64,000 nt of DNA, from assembly GCA_009760855.2 (NCBI GenBank), contig WPIO01000062.1:2463715-2527714 (forward strand). The letters run 5' to 3'. The notes under the pieces are model-generated. The model was not told the origin of the DNA. It did no database searches and saw nothing but the letters and a program-made list of their open reading frames with translations. This stretch comes from Cristatella mucedo (taxonomy: Eukaryota > Bryozoa > Phylactolaemata > Cristatellidae). A program made the translations under genes and the position numbers. Numbering within the stretch: position 1 is the stretch's first letter; the number at the start of each line of letters is the position of its first letter. Positions 29,930 to 51,600 of this stretch are shown piece after piece.

Positions 29930-30700
29930 GCAAATGCTAGTCCCTAATGTTTGGAATGAGATGCAACAGCCAAATGACTATTCGAAAACCTTGATTCTGC
30001 CACCTCCTGCTTTAACAGTGATCAGCGCGGACAGTCAGCTCCTTACTTTCTCATTGGCCGACCTAAAGGTGGCCTTTGCTACTAAAAAAGAAAGTTAAAA
30101 TATATGCTCTTGCCATTGCAATTGAATGCGCACCACTCTTGAACCATCCAAAGGCTTAGCACTTTGCCCATTTCAGCCTGCTGACTTCAAACTGCTTTGC
30201 TCAGCCATGGGGCCATCTTTGCCAGTCGCTGCCCGAAGCTCGAACTGGCCAGCCGACGACTTGCCATTTGCTGATTAACTCTGCCGCCTTCATTCGCCTT
30301 TCAGTTCCTGTGAGAGCCAGTTGAGCTAGCTTTCCTAGGGGACACTGCCGTGTTTTGTCTAAATGAAATATTCCTGGGCTGTTGCTAGTCGTTCAAGGCC
30401 CTATGATGCATCTGTATTAGGCTTGAACCCCACCAGGCATAGTAAGCCTGGCTTAATTTCACACAGCTCTCATTCCAAGGAGACGAGCGTTCGTGCTATT
30501 TCTAATTTCTATTTTTCAAAGTTGTAGCAACGTCCTCGGTCTGAGCCCAGGAGGTAAGGTAGTAGCTCTTCACGACCCAGGTCGCAGGCTCGAGTCGTGC
30601 AGTGGGCGATCCTTTATTTCCCTCAGCAAGTGGTGGTAGTAGCTCTCAAAGGCTCTTACGTCCCACCGTAAATGAGGCTGCTAAATCAGCTAAACAAAAA
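29930..30700 (+). repeat. repeat family U with SINE-A end, copy 1
   Basis: Aligns with 63,060-63,810 (gttaaaatatatgctcttgccatt, gaatgcgcaccac) and in its second half with 59,337-59,770. It ends in a SINE-A-like segment (ctcttcacgacccaggtcg ... gctgctaaatcagctaa). Confidence 0.7.
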
Positions 30701-30817
30701 TTTGGCTTCTTGCGTGTTGAAAGTCAGCCGATGACATTTCCCCCTCTCTTGGTGCTCGGCACCTTCGTAGTCCTACTGCCTTCGGTTGTTAAGCCGAAAT
30801 GCATTTTTTGTTTGTAG

Positions 30818-41253
<10,436 letters not shown>

Positions 41254-42214
41254 TCTAGGTAAACCAGCGAAGGAGCACAGAAACATGACGTCCATCCACA
41301 ATGGAAGAGATGCCTTTCCAACTGAATTCCCATTCAGCAAATCATAATAGTGGAGCCTCATGCTTAGAGCTTAGCCATAGCCAACCAACACTCACTAGTG
41401 ATACACTCATACCCATTTGAATGTACTCACCCTAGAATAAGTATTTCCTAGGATAAGCCTGGGTAATTAGCTTCTAGCAACGGAATTTATCCACATTATA
41501 TGCATACCAATGAGCAGCTCTCTCAAGAGCACCACGCTAGCAGAAATGCTAAAAATGAACTAGCTACACCAAATTCCGCCACTAAAAATCCATGCATTTA
41601 AGAATAAGGTTCCATGCAAGACAAATGCAAACTTTTCTATGTGCGACAGTGTGAGAGAATTCCGCTGACAGTCAATTCCCCGGCCGACTTGGCTGTAGCT
41701 AGAGGTGCACCACAATTCCATGGACGAAGGGCCGTTTTCAATAAGCGCATTTTTCTTGCACTTAATGCACCACATAAACAAAGTATTATTAGCAAAATAA
41801 AGATCATTAAGTCCTCTCGGAACGAGTGGGGGTTGCATGAAGTTTAACCTGGCTCCGTAGGCCGGGAGAGAGTCAACGTCCAGGCGCAACCGGGGGCCCT
41901 GGACAAGAAGGTACAGCCGAGGACATTTTATAGATAGGACCTGCCTGCACTGTACCGTAAGAAGCCTAGCGTGACAGCACTCTCGCAAGAACCAGAGGCC
42001 ACTAGCCTTCAGGGAGTTGCTCGAAAACAATGAATCGTCGATTTACCAATGCGTGCATCTTTCAACGAACGGGAAAGGCCCTGGTGGCTGGATACAACGG
42101 TGTGAAGCCGTCAGGTGCTAATTCTTTTGGAATGAAAACATCAAAACGCCTCCCAGTCGCAAAGTAGACACTCTACATATGCTGTAAAGGAAGTATGATC
42201 AAATGTTTAGTGGT
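41254..42214. other. no recognised feature
   Basis: The 156-codon minus-strand ORF (42030-41560) has no family motif and is probably chance. Confidence 0.4.
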
Positions 42215-42850
42215 AGCATGTAACTCCACAAAGGCTATGTAGGTGTTACGCAGGAGAGTTTTGTATAGCCCACTCACAGCCTAAGCGGTTTTCGGTACGC
42301 ATTCGGTAGCCAGCAGACTTCATCTCACGCAACAAAGAGAAAGTGAGAAGCATAGCAGAGTCAGGAGAGCAGTTGAGGTAGTGAGTAGCATGGAAGTAGC
42401 AGCTCAGGTGTGGTTTTATTTAATTGATGACTGCCCCTGATCGCTGTACGAGTGGGCTGTGACACTCGATGTGGTAAGCAGCCCGGACATGCTATTAGTA
42501 TTTGTTTTGACGAGGAAGTCGGGGACTCCGGTGGGCAAGAGGGGCGAGGAGAGTTGAGCTTTGCCCTGCTCCGTGTGGAGGGAGGATAAATTGGTGTTGT
42601 TGCTCGTTGGCTGGTGTTCTGTGCCGTTCGCGACAATAAATCAGACTACATCAGGACCGCTGAAAAGAATGAGCCATAGTCGGCGGCAGATTAGTTGTCA
42701 TCGCATAAGAATTATGGAAGCGAGTTCCACAGTCCTGGAGAGCTAAAACTTCTATCGCCAACGGTCTTTAAGCACGGGAATGGAACAGCTAATTTATTTG
42801 AGGGCACAAGGAGGCTGAAACTGGTGCAGCAGTTCAGCTAGGTATTGGGG
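42215..42850 (+). repeat. repeat family X, copy carrying a solo LTR
   Basis: taactccacaaaggctatgtagg ... agtgagtagcatggaagtagcagctcagg | insertion | tcaggaccgctgaaaag ... ggaagcgagttccacag. Continues to about 42,850. Confidence 0.75.
42409..42650 (+). mobile_element. short solo LTR, 242 bp
   Basis: Begins TGTGGTTTTATT and ends CAGACTACA (TG...CA), flanked by TCAGG on both sides (42404-42408, 42651-42655). Holds AATAAA at about 42,635. The paralogous family-X copy at 36.45 kb lacks it. Confidence 0.85.
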
Positions 42851-42984
42851 AGCCAAGCCACGGCGGGCCTTGTACATACGGTTGAGAGTTGAGTTGAGGT
42901 CACATAAATCCAAGGCTGCATGTCCTTTTTTGCCCTTGCCTGTCGTAGCAAATTTCTGATAACTGCAGAGAGTACTCTCACCAG

Positions 42985-43079
42985 CAGCCGTCTATCTACC
43001 ATTCAATTGCATTTCACTTTGCAGCAAATGTAAAGCGCCTACAGAGAGATTAAGTTCTCTGAGGGCGCTTTATCAAGTG

Positions 43080-43116
<37 letters not shown>

Positions 43117-43120
43117 GTGA
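42985..43120 (+). mobile_element. L2/CR1-like LINE 3' tail
   Basis: ccattcaattgcatttcactttgcagcaaatgtaaagcgcc, then cgctttatcaagtgcattattatt with a long (ATT)n run. Confidence 0.86.
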
Positions 43121-43840
43121 GGCCCTAGCACCTGGCGACCTTCTGGAGCCCTGGATTAGACCAGTGGGCCATGCCATGGACCTTGAGTCACTCGAGACAT
43201 CATTTCTTTAAAAATCATTGAAATAAACTAATCAATTATTGAAAAACTCACCGACAAAGCCGACAATCATAGGTCCACAACACATATTACAAACAACTGT
43301 CAGATTGTCACACACTTAAAAAATATGCAATTTACAGTTCTAGCTTTGCGATGCATTAAAGCACATTTCACGTGCTGACCGCTGACAGTAAGCTAAGTAT
43401 GAATGCCGACATGTTTTAACGCAAAGTCACGGATAATGCACTCAGAGGAAACTTTTCTCGGCCAATCCTGCTCGATACTCAATAAGCTAAGTACGTTTAA
43501 ATTCTCGTGCGACGTTATTTATCCAAGATGATTCTAAATTAGCTTTAGCTTGCTGAATGGCCGCTCACCTCAGCAGTTCGTATCCGGGAGACAGGAAAAT
43601 TTGCAGCGAGGTCTCCATGTTCGAAAACATTCTGTGGGGCCATTACCAACGGTGAAGCGATGCAACTGAATTTCGATCGCTGCAGATTGTAGCATTATGT
43701 GGATTTTCATTCCCACCTTCCTCTACGTCGTCTCACTTCAACGCCTAGTTCCTTGCCCAACGTTATTTACAGAGCTGCTTTAAATTGTACCAACTCCTTC
43801 CCCAGTTCAAGCTGCAGATCGGTGCAATTGCAATAAACAA
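43121..43840. other. no recognised feature
   Basis: AT-rich non-coding sequence. Confidence 0.4.
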
Positions 43841-43842
43841 TT

Positions 43843-44043
43843 GTGCTTGCACCTTCTCACAGCTCACGGTCAGGTGTATGCGCAATCTACCGCGTTGGAG
43901 ACCTCGGCATCCCACGCGAGGAGAGAACCGCTTTAAGGTGGCACCGCATCTCCGACGCCATTATCTTCTCGGAAGCCGTTCGATCCTTTTTCCTGAACCT
44001 GGAGGCCCCGGGTAGCACGCTCGACCCCGGCAGGGCCGGCTAA
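43843..44043 (+). pseudogene. ORF1-like fragment related to the R2/NeSL-like element
   Basis: ALRWHRISDAIIFSEAVRSFF resembles the ISDAI...S-TVW segment at 16.66 and 19.0 kb. Short, followed by TAA and a (TA)n tract (44,077-44,106). Confidence 0.4.
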
Positions 44044-44074
44044 TGCATATATGCTTTTAAAAATATTTTTCTCG

Positions 44075-44106
<32 letters not shown>

Positions 44107-44109
<3 letters not shown>

Positions 44110-44645
44110 CGTATCTACAATCAAACGATGCTGCTGACGACGTTTTGTCTTACGTAGTTGTTCTAATGATCCTCTCTTTGTCTTAAGCTACTGTATAGTA
44201 AACCATTCAGTGTGTACGATAGTTCAAATGCAGTGCAATAAGGTGGCAAGCAACTGTGAAGAGTATTCGTAATTCTCAAAATAGCACTTAAGATGAACCT
44301 GCATCAGAAAGCGTTGAAATGGTACGCCAGATAGCCAATCGGTCTGCCGGTCCAGCACGTGTTGTGTGCGCTTGTTGCTTCTCGGCCGCTGACGTATGCC
44401 CCACCTGCGGCGAGTGGTTGAGCCTTTGACGTAAGCATGTGGCCCACGACACAGGCACTCCCTTATTTGTGGCGAGTCAGCCCCCCCCCCAGCTGGTATA
44501 TGTACCCGCTGGGGGAATAAAGGCGAGAAAGTCTCATTCACCGCTCACGTTCGCCCGCTCGTGTCTTCGTGAGACTCCATTAGAACAGCCTGCCGGAGAC
44601 ACTGTCACATAACACATGACTCCATACGTTTCGACAGTGTAGAAG
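44107..44645. other. unassigned
   Basis: Contains a C run at 44,479-44,488; no repeat or exon recognised. Confidence 0.35.
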
Positions 44646-45220
44646 TGTAGCCAGGCTAGGTTCAGTTGGCTGTGACCGGTCGCCGAGTTATGCATCTGGG
44701 TGGTTGCAGGCGTGCTCTGGCGGTGCGGCCACGCACGCAAGGCAACGAGTGCTCAAGGCCCGAGCGGAGTTGGATAGCACGCTCGCGGTTGTGACTTTTA
44801 TATTCCGCGTTCCCCGTGTAGCGTGTTCGTGATCCCCCCGTGCGTTGGTGTCTTTCGGAAGCTCTCGACTGTGGTGGACGTCGACTCCGACTAGCCAAGC
44901 AGTTACTTAGCTACACGGATCTTTTACGGCGTACGCTCGTACTGTTGGATTTGGAGTCGGTACAAAGGCGGGACTTCGGAAGCCGACTGACCAACCAACA
45001 CGTTTGTTCGTGCTTGCTTCGTCGTCTTGCACCCTTATAGTGTACTTTTTTAGGACCCTTCCTGTGGACTTGTTTAGTTCCCCTGTTGTTTTTGGCGCAT
45101 GCGCTATTATAAAGATGTTTAACCTGACGGCTGCTCGTCTTACCCAAGCTCAGCGGCAGGGTGGCCGGAGTATGGCGGGGCTTGCCGGAAATAGCGTTTG
45201 ACCCCTGGAACTCGGCTACA
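44646..45220 (+). mobile_element. solo LTR, family 1, copy D (internally deleted)
   Basis: TGTAGCCAGG...CTCGGCTACA, 575 bp, lacking part of the 5' region (jump from tgtgaccggt to cgccgagttatgc). Flanked by GAAG on both sides (44,642-44,645 and 45,221-45,224). Confidence 0.84.
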
Positions 45221-45224
45221 GAAG

Positions 45225-45757
45225 TGTAACCGGGTTCCAGGGGTCAGAGGCTAATTCCCGCCAAACCCCGCCATCCTCCGGCCACGCTGCCGCTCGCCAT
45301 GCCGCCGAGCTAGGGTAAGACGAGCGGCCGTCAGGTTAAACATCTTTATAACGCATGCGCCAACAACAACAGGTGAACTAAACAAGTCTACATGGAGGGT
45401 CCTATACACAGTACACTACGGGAGCGCAAGACGACGCAGCAAGCGCGAACAAACGTGTTAGTTGGGGGTCAGTCGGTTTCTGCAGTCCTGTCGTTGTACC
45501 GACTCCGAATCCAACAGTACGAGCGTACGCTATCCAAAACCCGGCTGGCTGAGTAACTACTGGCTAGTCTGAGTCGACAACTACCACAGTCGTAAGCTTC
45601 CACCGAAAGACGCCAACACACGGGGGTCACGAACACGCTACACGGGGAACGCGGTATAAACAAGTAAACAACGAGCGAGCTATCCAGCTCCGCTCGGGCC
45701 TTGGGTACTAGTACTTTAGCCGTCCGGTCCCAGCCAACCGAACCCAGCCTGGGTACA
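45225..45757 (-). mobile_element. solo LTR, family 1, copy E (internally deleted)
   Basis: Plus strand TGTAACCGGGTTCC...CCTGGGTACA, 533 bp, directly beside copy D and in opposite orientation. Left flank GAAG, right flank TAAG (one change). Confidence 0.82.
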
Positions 45758-45929
45758 TAAGCAAGGCTGTCGAAGAAATCGATGAATGTGTCAGTACAGA
45801 GTTTATAAGTGGATGCAACTGAATGTCAGTGTACGCGCAGGATTAGTCATATCTGCGACTTCGTCTGCGTACTCGCTGGCTGAGATATGCCCGATAGTTT
45901 GCAATGTGACAAGTGTTTGCCGTTTGCCA

Positions 45930-47395
45930 GAATGGATTTGCCCCAAAAACCAGTATGTTACCAAGCTGAGACCGAAGCATGCGTCTGCAGTGCCCAAGAC
46001 ACTTTAGTAATACATTGGCAGCATTCTGACTTTTACACCCAAGTACCTCTGCTTTAGAGAAAAAGAGAGGGTAGGTCAACGAGAGCAGTACTAGCATAAG
46101 GGTAAAGATAATCTCTTCTTAAACGAGAAGAAGGCAAAATCACGACCGAAACAAACAAAGAATCCGTCGTGAATACATTGCATGCACTTGCAGAAGAACA
46201 GAAAAAGGTGCAAGTGAAATCTTAAGTCCAACTTAAATGGGCCAACGGAAGCTGGATATTAAGGAGCTGCACATTCCCAGAACAGGATCGCGAGCGAGCA
46301 ACGTGCACTTACACATTACACATACGCACACACACGTACACACTAACACCTTGCCAGCTAGCAATACTAACGTAATAACATAATTAATACATGTATACAT
46401 TATGTAGCACTCGAAGAGAAAAATCTCTTTCTAGACACCGTACACTTGCTAGTAAATAATCATGTTAATTGATTAGTGTACCATGCTTCCTTTGAAGCAA
46501 CTGTAAAGTTCGTAGAAAGAGATTAGTTCTCGGAGGGCACTTTATCAAGCGTGTTATTAATATTATTATACAGGCTCAAGACCCAGACTCTTGACTCTTA
46601 AAGGCTGCTAAGTGAATCAAAGATCTAATCGAACAGTGGAGTACCATGGTACAAACAGAGCCATTAAAAGATAACCTCAAAAAGAAAACTGAAATTTTGC
46701 AAGCAGAATCAGTTCTTCAAGTCCTTATAAGAATGCATATACCATCATGCATTCTTCAATTGTTCATACTTGACGTTCATCTTTTCACTATTGACACAAA
46801 CTGGATGCCATGCTGATCTTTTGACGTTGCCGCTAACAGTTGTTACTGCTAATGTGTGCATCCTAATCTTTTGCAAGCAATTACTCTCTGGCCAAAATAT
46901 CGAACAAGTTTATAACAAACACCCTGCAGCCAAGAAAAGACTGCTTGTCTGTGTTATCTTTAGACTTTTAAAATGAAACGGTTGTGCTATGCCAGGGGTC
47001 GGCAAATTTTTCGGACTATTTCAGGAGGTCAAGAAGGCTCACCAGGCCAGAAGAAACCACGCGAACTCCCCAGGGCCGCCAGTAGGTAGCCTAGCCAGAC
47101 GAACAAACGGTCTCAACAGGGGCACAAATGCAAATAGGAATTATAGGGGTTTACATTTATCACCACCCCTCGTCAACCACTTCGGTTTCATACAAGTGCC
47201 TGATATCAGTTATAAAAATAAACACAGGCAATAGGCAACTTGACCTGCAACCAGCAGTAATGAATGGGAATAAAACAACTAATTTAGGTCCGGATCCAAT
47301 AATAAATAACTAGGGGCCGTTTGGCCGGACTGGAGTACTAGCAAGGCCATATCTGGCCCAAAGGCAGGAGTTTGCTGACCTCTGTGCTATGCCAA
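45930..47395. repeat. duplicated block, copy 2 (partner 3,640-4,730), with MITE
   Basis: Colinear with copy 1, without the long (CA)n tract but with an extra LINE tail (about 46,470-46,570) and the MITE at 46,993. Confidence 0.83.
46993..47384. mobile_element. hAT-type MITE, 392 bp
   Basis: Terminal inverted repeats CAGGGGTCGGCAAA and TTTGCTGACCTCTG (reverse complement CAGAGGTCAGCAAA). Flanked by the 8-bp duplication TGCTATGC at 46,985-46,992 and 47,385-47,392. The paralogous block near 4,680 has one TGCTATGC and no insertion. No transposase inside. TIR type and 8-bp duplication fit the hAT superfamily. Confidence 0.9.
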
Positions 47396-47464
47396 TCAAC
47401 ACCATTCTCTTTAATTGCGTTCTGGCAAGAGGATTGGGTTCAATTTTTGCTATTAAGGTCAAGA

Positions 47465-47560
47465 TGAATGTATTTGATGACCAAGGTCGTGGGCTCGAAC
47501 CTCGTGGGATATATGAAGCATCTGAATAAAGATTAAGTTCTCTTAGGGGGCTATACAAAT

Positions 47561-47595
<35 letters not shown>

Positions 47596-47634
47596 CTGTT
47601 AAATCAGCTAGTATATATATATATATATATATAT
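47465..47634 (+). repeat. SINE family B, truncated, with TA tracts
   Basis: gggctcgaacctcg, gaataaagattaagttctctta, (TA)n at 47,564-47,592, then agctgttaaatcagctagta (a SINE-A 3' end) and a second TA run. Confidence 0.72.
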
Positions 47635-48394
47635 TTGTATAGGTATATATATAAAAAAATCATGCATCACTTGGGAAAGGGAAAGGAAAAACATTACCCT
47701 AAAAATGGCCTCGACCAGCCTATCTTGTGTAGCATATGCGTTCGATCTTACTACGATATACCATTAGGTGACCGTATCAACTTCACAGTCATGTCCGTCT
47801 ACTTTCAGCTATTAATTATTGCTAAATTTGGGCAAGCTTAGATATGAATACCATATCTACGTTGGTGCATGCATTTTTGGCATCCTATCTTGACAGTTGT
47901 AACTTACTATTCCCTGGTATTCAGGCTTGTGCAATAAGACAATCACAATAGTAGCAAACTCGCTTGTCTGACATGAACGCCCCCCCCAATTTCCAAATTA
48001 CGCTATTTCTTACAGCCAACCACTGGCTTCGTATCAAGAAGCATATTGACTTCATGTCACTTTACACATACCCGCTGCATATGTAAAGCGCCTGAATAGA
48101 GATTAAGTTCTCTAGGGGTGCTATACAAATGAATATTTTTTTATTTTATACAAGGTTACCTGCCGATACAGGCAATAGTTGGTTCATTTTCAGAAATGTG
48201 GGTATAATATTGGCCGAGTTCCTGTAAGTATTAATACAATCGCATCCTACACAGCAATAAATGCAGGTTCTGATGTCTTCTGTGAAGGTCGGTGCTCGAG
48301 ACAAATTCAGACAGCATGCGACTCAGCTCCACAGAAGTCGCTCGGCGTGTAAGCTAGTCCTGATGAGGGGACAAGTGCTACTCGGAAATAATAT
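47635..48394. other. mostly unassigned, with a SINE-B/LINE tail at about 48,078-48,135
   Basis: tatgtaaagcgcctgaatagagattaagttctc is a recognisable tail; weak LINE C-terminal traces at 47,880-48,060. Otherwise nothing. Confidence 0.5.
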
Positions 48395-48790
48395 TACTAC
48401 ATTTGTCTAGCACCCTCAAAAAACAGTCAATTTCTTGGAACTTTAAATTTGCTGTAATGGAAATTAGACGATATGGATCGCCATAACATTCGAAACATCA
48501 GTTGGTTACAAGCACAGTGTCAGCATAAACTTACAAAAGTACAATTAACAATGACCCATAAATGCTGCGAGGAACATAAGCGTTTATAGCTTCTTTTTAA
48601 ATTTCATCAAGTCAGGAGGTACCGTGACGTCAGTAAAGGAGTGACTTCCAGGCTTTGGGAGCATTAGAACTATAGGCGCGGTCTCCAAAGGATTTAACTG
48701 TGATTCAAGACGTTGTGACCGCCGAAACGGCATGCATTGACTCACGTAACCGCATCACCTTATTCGTCTTAATTCCATGAAATTCCACTG
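48395..48790 (-). mobile_element. L2/CR1-like LINE 3' fragment (subfamily as at 6,646)
   Basis: Family tail at 48,395-48,440, then sequence highly similar to 6,655-6,930 (gaggtaccgtgacgtcagtaa, ccgccgaaacggcatg). Confidence 0.82.
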
Positions 48791-48791
48791 C

Positions 48792-48916
48792 TGATAGTGT
48801 GGTAAGAGTGATAATACACTAGCATAGCAGAGACCACGTTTATTCAGGCCGATACCGGAAGCATTCGGCACGATTGACCTCCGGCAACCAGGAGTTACAT
48901 GGCAATGGGAAGAGCA
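48792..48916 (-). repeat. 3' LTR of the mag-like element
   Basis: Shares tgatagtg-ggtaagagtgataatacac and aaccaggagttacat with the other LTR; about 90% identical by eye. TG...CA. Confidence 0.8.
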
Positions 48917-49129
48917 TCTGCATCTCTCAACATCCCCTTTTGTTATGAAAATACATAATCCCCTTGCATTGACAGAGCTCGACTAGGTCTCGTTGGTCGA
49001 GCTTGCTGTGATGTAGCTTGAGGCTTCGGTAGATGTGTAAAATCCTCTGCACCGAGTAACTCGGTCACATCTTCCCCATTCGCTGGCTGAGGGTGACGGT
49101 TATCGCTTCATGGCTCTCTGGCATTGCTC

Positions 49130-49460
49130 TACAGACTTAAGTCTATATCTCTGAGCTTGCTCTGCCATTCTTGGTTTGGGATAAAAATGTCGTATAATTT
49201 AATAGGTAGAACGTTCCGACCCGGTCCTGGATGATGTGTGACCTGTTGCCGTGGGTTGAAATATGACTGTACCTTCTCGAAGCTGTTCGTCAGCAGCAGT
49301 CCTCTTGTTGAGTATTGCTTGGCCGAGATTCAGTGCGCTCAGATCACGTGCTCTGGAGTCGTAGGGCCTTTTGACAACTGCCTGACGCCTAGCTGTCGAG
49401 GCTGCTCCCGTTGACGTCTCGCCATTGCTGGATGTAGGTGGCGGTCAACCGCTCGTTCGG
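49130..49460 (-). pseudogene. integrase C-terminal-like tail of the mag-like element
   Basis: RRQAVVKRPYDSRARDLSAL, NLGQAI, REGTVIF and IRHFYPKP follow the layout of the domain after the integrase core in mag-like elements. Contains stops. Confidence 0.55.
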
Positions 49461-49689
49461 CATAGTAGTACCTTGGGATGCACCGTAGAATTGGTATACC
49501 CTCTGGCAACACTCAGGTCTCAGAGTTCATTCATGTCAGTACTCTCTACTTGTGAAATAAACCTGAATGGCTCTAGTGCCAAGAAAACACATGTAAGGTC
49601 ATCGGGCACAACGATGAACGGCACGACAGTCGTGGTACCTACCTTCGTTGGGTTCGTCACGGCAAGGTCGGTTTCGTTCCAACCGCACA

Positions 49690-50538
49690 TTCATCATTTG
49701 CAGCGTGTCTTCCTCTGGAACGGCATCACCACTTCCCTGCACACAGCGCAGTCTAACCCGGCACCACCGACTGAAATGTGGAGACCGCTGCACTTGTGGC
49801 AGCTGCGTCCTTGAGCAGGGCAATCTACTCGCGACGCTCTGTGTCTCCTACCACGATTTCGACATTCTAGCTTCATCGGTCACCGCGTAGCAGCGTTCAG
49901 GTGCTCCTCGGTTGCCGAATATCACGCAAAAACTGCTCCAGACCCTGCGGCTGTGCAGCAAACCATCTCAATTTGGCTGGTAGGGTTCTGAACGCACGGA
50001 GGCTGACCACTCATTTCATGCACCGTTTTACGAGTGGTTTAGAACAAGCGGCAAATATCAGTTGCCACCTGCAGCGTTATTGCAGATTCCCGTAAAAGCA
50101 GTTTTTGCAACAGGCGCTCTACACTGAAAACCAATTTGTCCGTGATCATACGATCCGGGTCATTAAAATTGCAGTTTCGCCTGCATGCGTAGCGGCGACA
50201 GAAACTTGTCAAAGGGTGCAGCGTAACGCATACACCAGAAATGGTAACTTTGCAGTACCTCACTTTCCCGCGGAGCGCAATACGCTTCAATATTTTCCTG
50301 AACCTTGCGCGGATCATAGCTGTAGGAATCCTTATCGTATGTAAACTGCTCCGATAGCTCCAATACAGCTGGCCGGCGCAGTGTAGAACGATAGCCGCGC
50401 GTGTGGCCGCTGGTTTATCCGCCACACCGATTTCGAGCATGTAATTCCCTAGTTGGCGTTTCCATTTTGCAAAAGCGCCCCGAGGTCTGGATCCAGTACA
50501 TCCAACTGAGTGATTAACCGAAAACTCCCGTCTGCCAT
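49690..50538 (-). pseudogene. gag-like ORF with zinc knuckle, frameshifted
   Basis: ATG at 50538. Pieces in order: MADGSFRLITQLDVLDPDLG, FAKWKRQLGNYMLEIGV, YDPRKVQENIEAYCAPRESEV, CNFNDPDRMITDKLVF and ITLQVATDICR, the standard blocks of mag-type Gypsy gag, in two to three frames. Then CPAQGRSCHKCSG with H and C following, a CCHC knuckle; the first Cys pair of a preceding knuckle is damaged. Confidence 0.78.
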
Positions 50539-50648
50539 GTGGTCTCGATCATTGTGTACCGGGACCGATGAACGTCCGTAGACCAGGAAAACCAACAAAA
50601 TGCTTGCCGTTTGGAGCGCGTTAGTCACTTACACTGTTGCCGCCATGT

Positions 50649-50776
50649 TGATAGTGCGGTAAGAGTGATAATACACGAGAATAGCAGACCACATTTATTC
50701 AGGCCCGGCCGGTGCCGGAAGCGGCTGGTACAATGGACCTCCCGCAACCAGGAGTTACATAGCAATGGGAGGGGCA
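50649..50776 (-). repeat. 5' LTR of the mag-like element
   Basis: 128 bp partner of 48,792-48,916. On the minus strand it is followed by ATGGCGGCAACAGTG, a plausible primer-binding region. Confidence 0.8.
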
Positions 50777-50889
50777 CTCTTTATTAACTTCTCTGAATTC
50801 TTTAGATTATACCACAATGGAAATATTTCTAGAACTCGTGGGATTCGTAAGAATTACAGCTTTGTGGTTGAAAATAATATAGGTAATCA

Positions 50890-51075
50890 TACATTTGCAT
50901 GGCGCCCTCACATAACTGAATCTTTCTAGACACTTTACAGGTGCTCCAAAGAAAGCTTTACCAAAGATAGTTGGCAGCGTCCGCAAGCAGCAGGCAGGCG
51001 CAGTTTAAGAAGGTACATGCATACGAAGAATGATTCATAATGACCCGCCAAATGCTGTCATAGCTACTAACCTGT
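50890..51075 (-). mobile_element. L2/CR1-like LINE 3' tail, diverged
   Basis: atggcgccctcacataactgaatctttctagacactttacag, then gacccgccaaatgctgtcata. Confidence 0.68.
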
Positions 51076-51089
51076 GCGAGATAATTATG

Positions 51090-51240
51090 CGAGCTGGTTT
51101 GGTCTAGCGGTTAAGGTGCTCGCCCCGACCAAGGTGTAACTGAGGTTGTGGGCTCGAGCCCCGAGGCATATGTGAAGCACCTGAATAGAGATTAAGTTCT
51201 CTTGGGGCGCTATATAAATGAATTATATATAGTTATATAT
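51090..51240 (+). repeat. SINE family B, full-length-looking copy
   Basis: gagctggtttggtctagcggttaaggtgctcg, gggctcgagcccc, gaatagagattaagttctcttggggcgctatataaatg, short TA tail. Very similar to 31,338-31,478. Confidence 0.84.
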
Positions 51241-51600
51241 ATGCGTACCGAAAGCCGCTTTGGCATTAAATTCGCTATAAAAAAAATCTCAAGCGTAAGA
51301 CCCACTTGGTCTTTGTGGATGTGTGGCGTTACAGACGGAGCTAGAATCAGTTGAGTGCTGCGGCCAAAGGTGCCCATATCGTTGCCAGTTGTCTCCCCCA
51401 GCCGGGAATTACCGGTTAGCCGTGCTATCGTGTAATTTACTTGAGGGTGTGGAAATAATATCGAGTCACCTACGCAATTCACTGCAGTGTCAACAAGTGC
51501 AATATTTGTATACAAAATGCAGTGCAGTTGTCCCGCTGTCAAGACATAAGCCCTCAGAGGGCCGCCAACGTTAACACTATTTCAGGGTTAGGTCATTGGA
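51241..51600 (-). repeat. repeat family X/V
   Basis: cgtaccgaaagccgct is the reverse complement of the family-X block; then the V part shared with 26,750 and 58,780 (ccagttgtctcccccag). Confidence 0.6.

Larger units (their letters stand above)
48792..50776 (-). mobile_element. Gypsy-type (mag-like) LTR retrotransposon, internally deleted
   Basis: Near-identical direct repeats 48,792-48,916 and 50,649-50,776 (TG...CA ends, aataaa on the minus strand) bound a 1.73-kb interior. Read on the minus strand: 5' LTR, gag, zinc knuckle, then directly an integrase-C-terminal-like tail, a polypurine-like aacaaaaggggatg and the 3' LTR. Protease, RT, RNase H and integrase core are missing, so it is a non-autonomous deletion copy. 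No clear target duplication found. Confidence 0.8.

Noticed and set aside
41560-42030. 156-codon minus-strand ORF
   Set aside because: Long for chance but no motif, no splice context and no repeat partner.
43079-43116. (ATT)n runs as independent microsatellites
   Set aside because: They are the 3' tails of the L2/CR1-like LINE and are annotated with it.
49425-49814. 129-codon plus-strand ORF
   Set aside because: Antisense shadow of the Gypsy gag/integrase-tail region.
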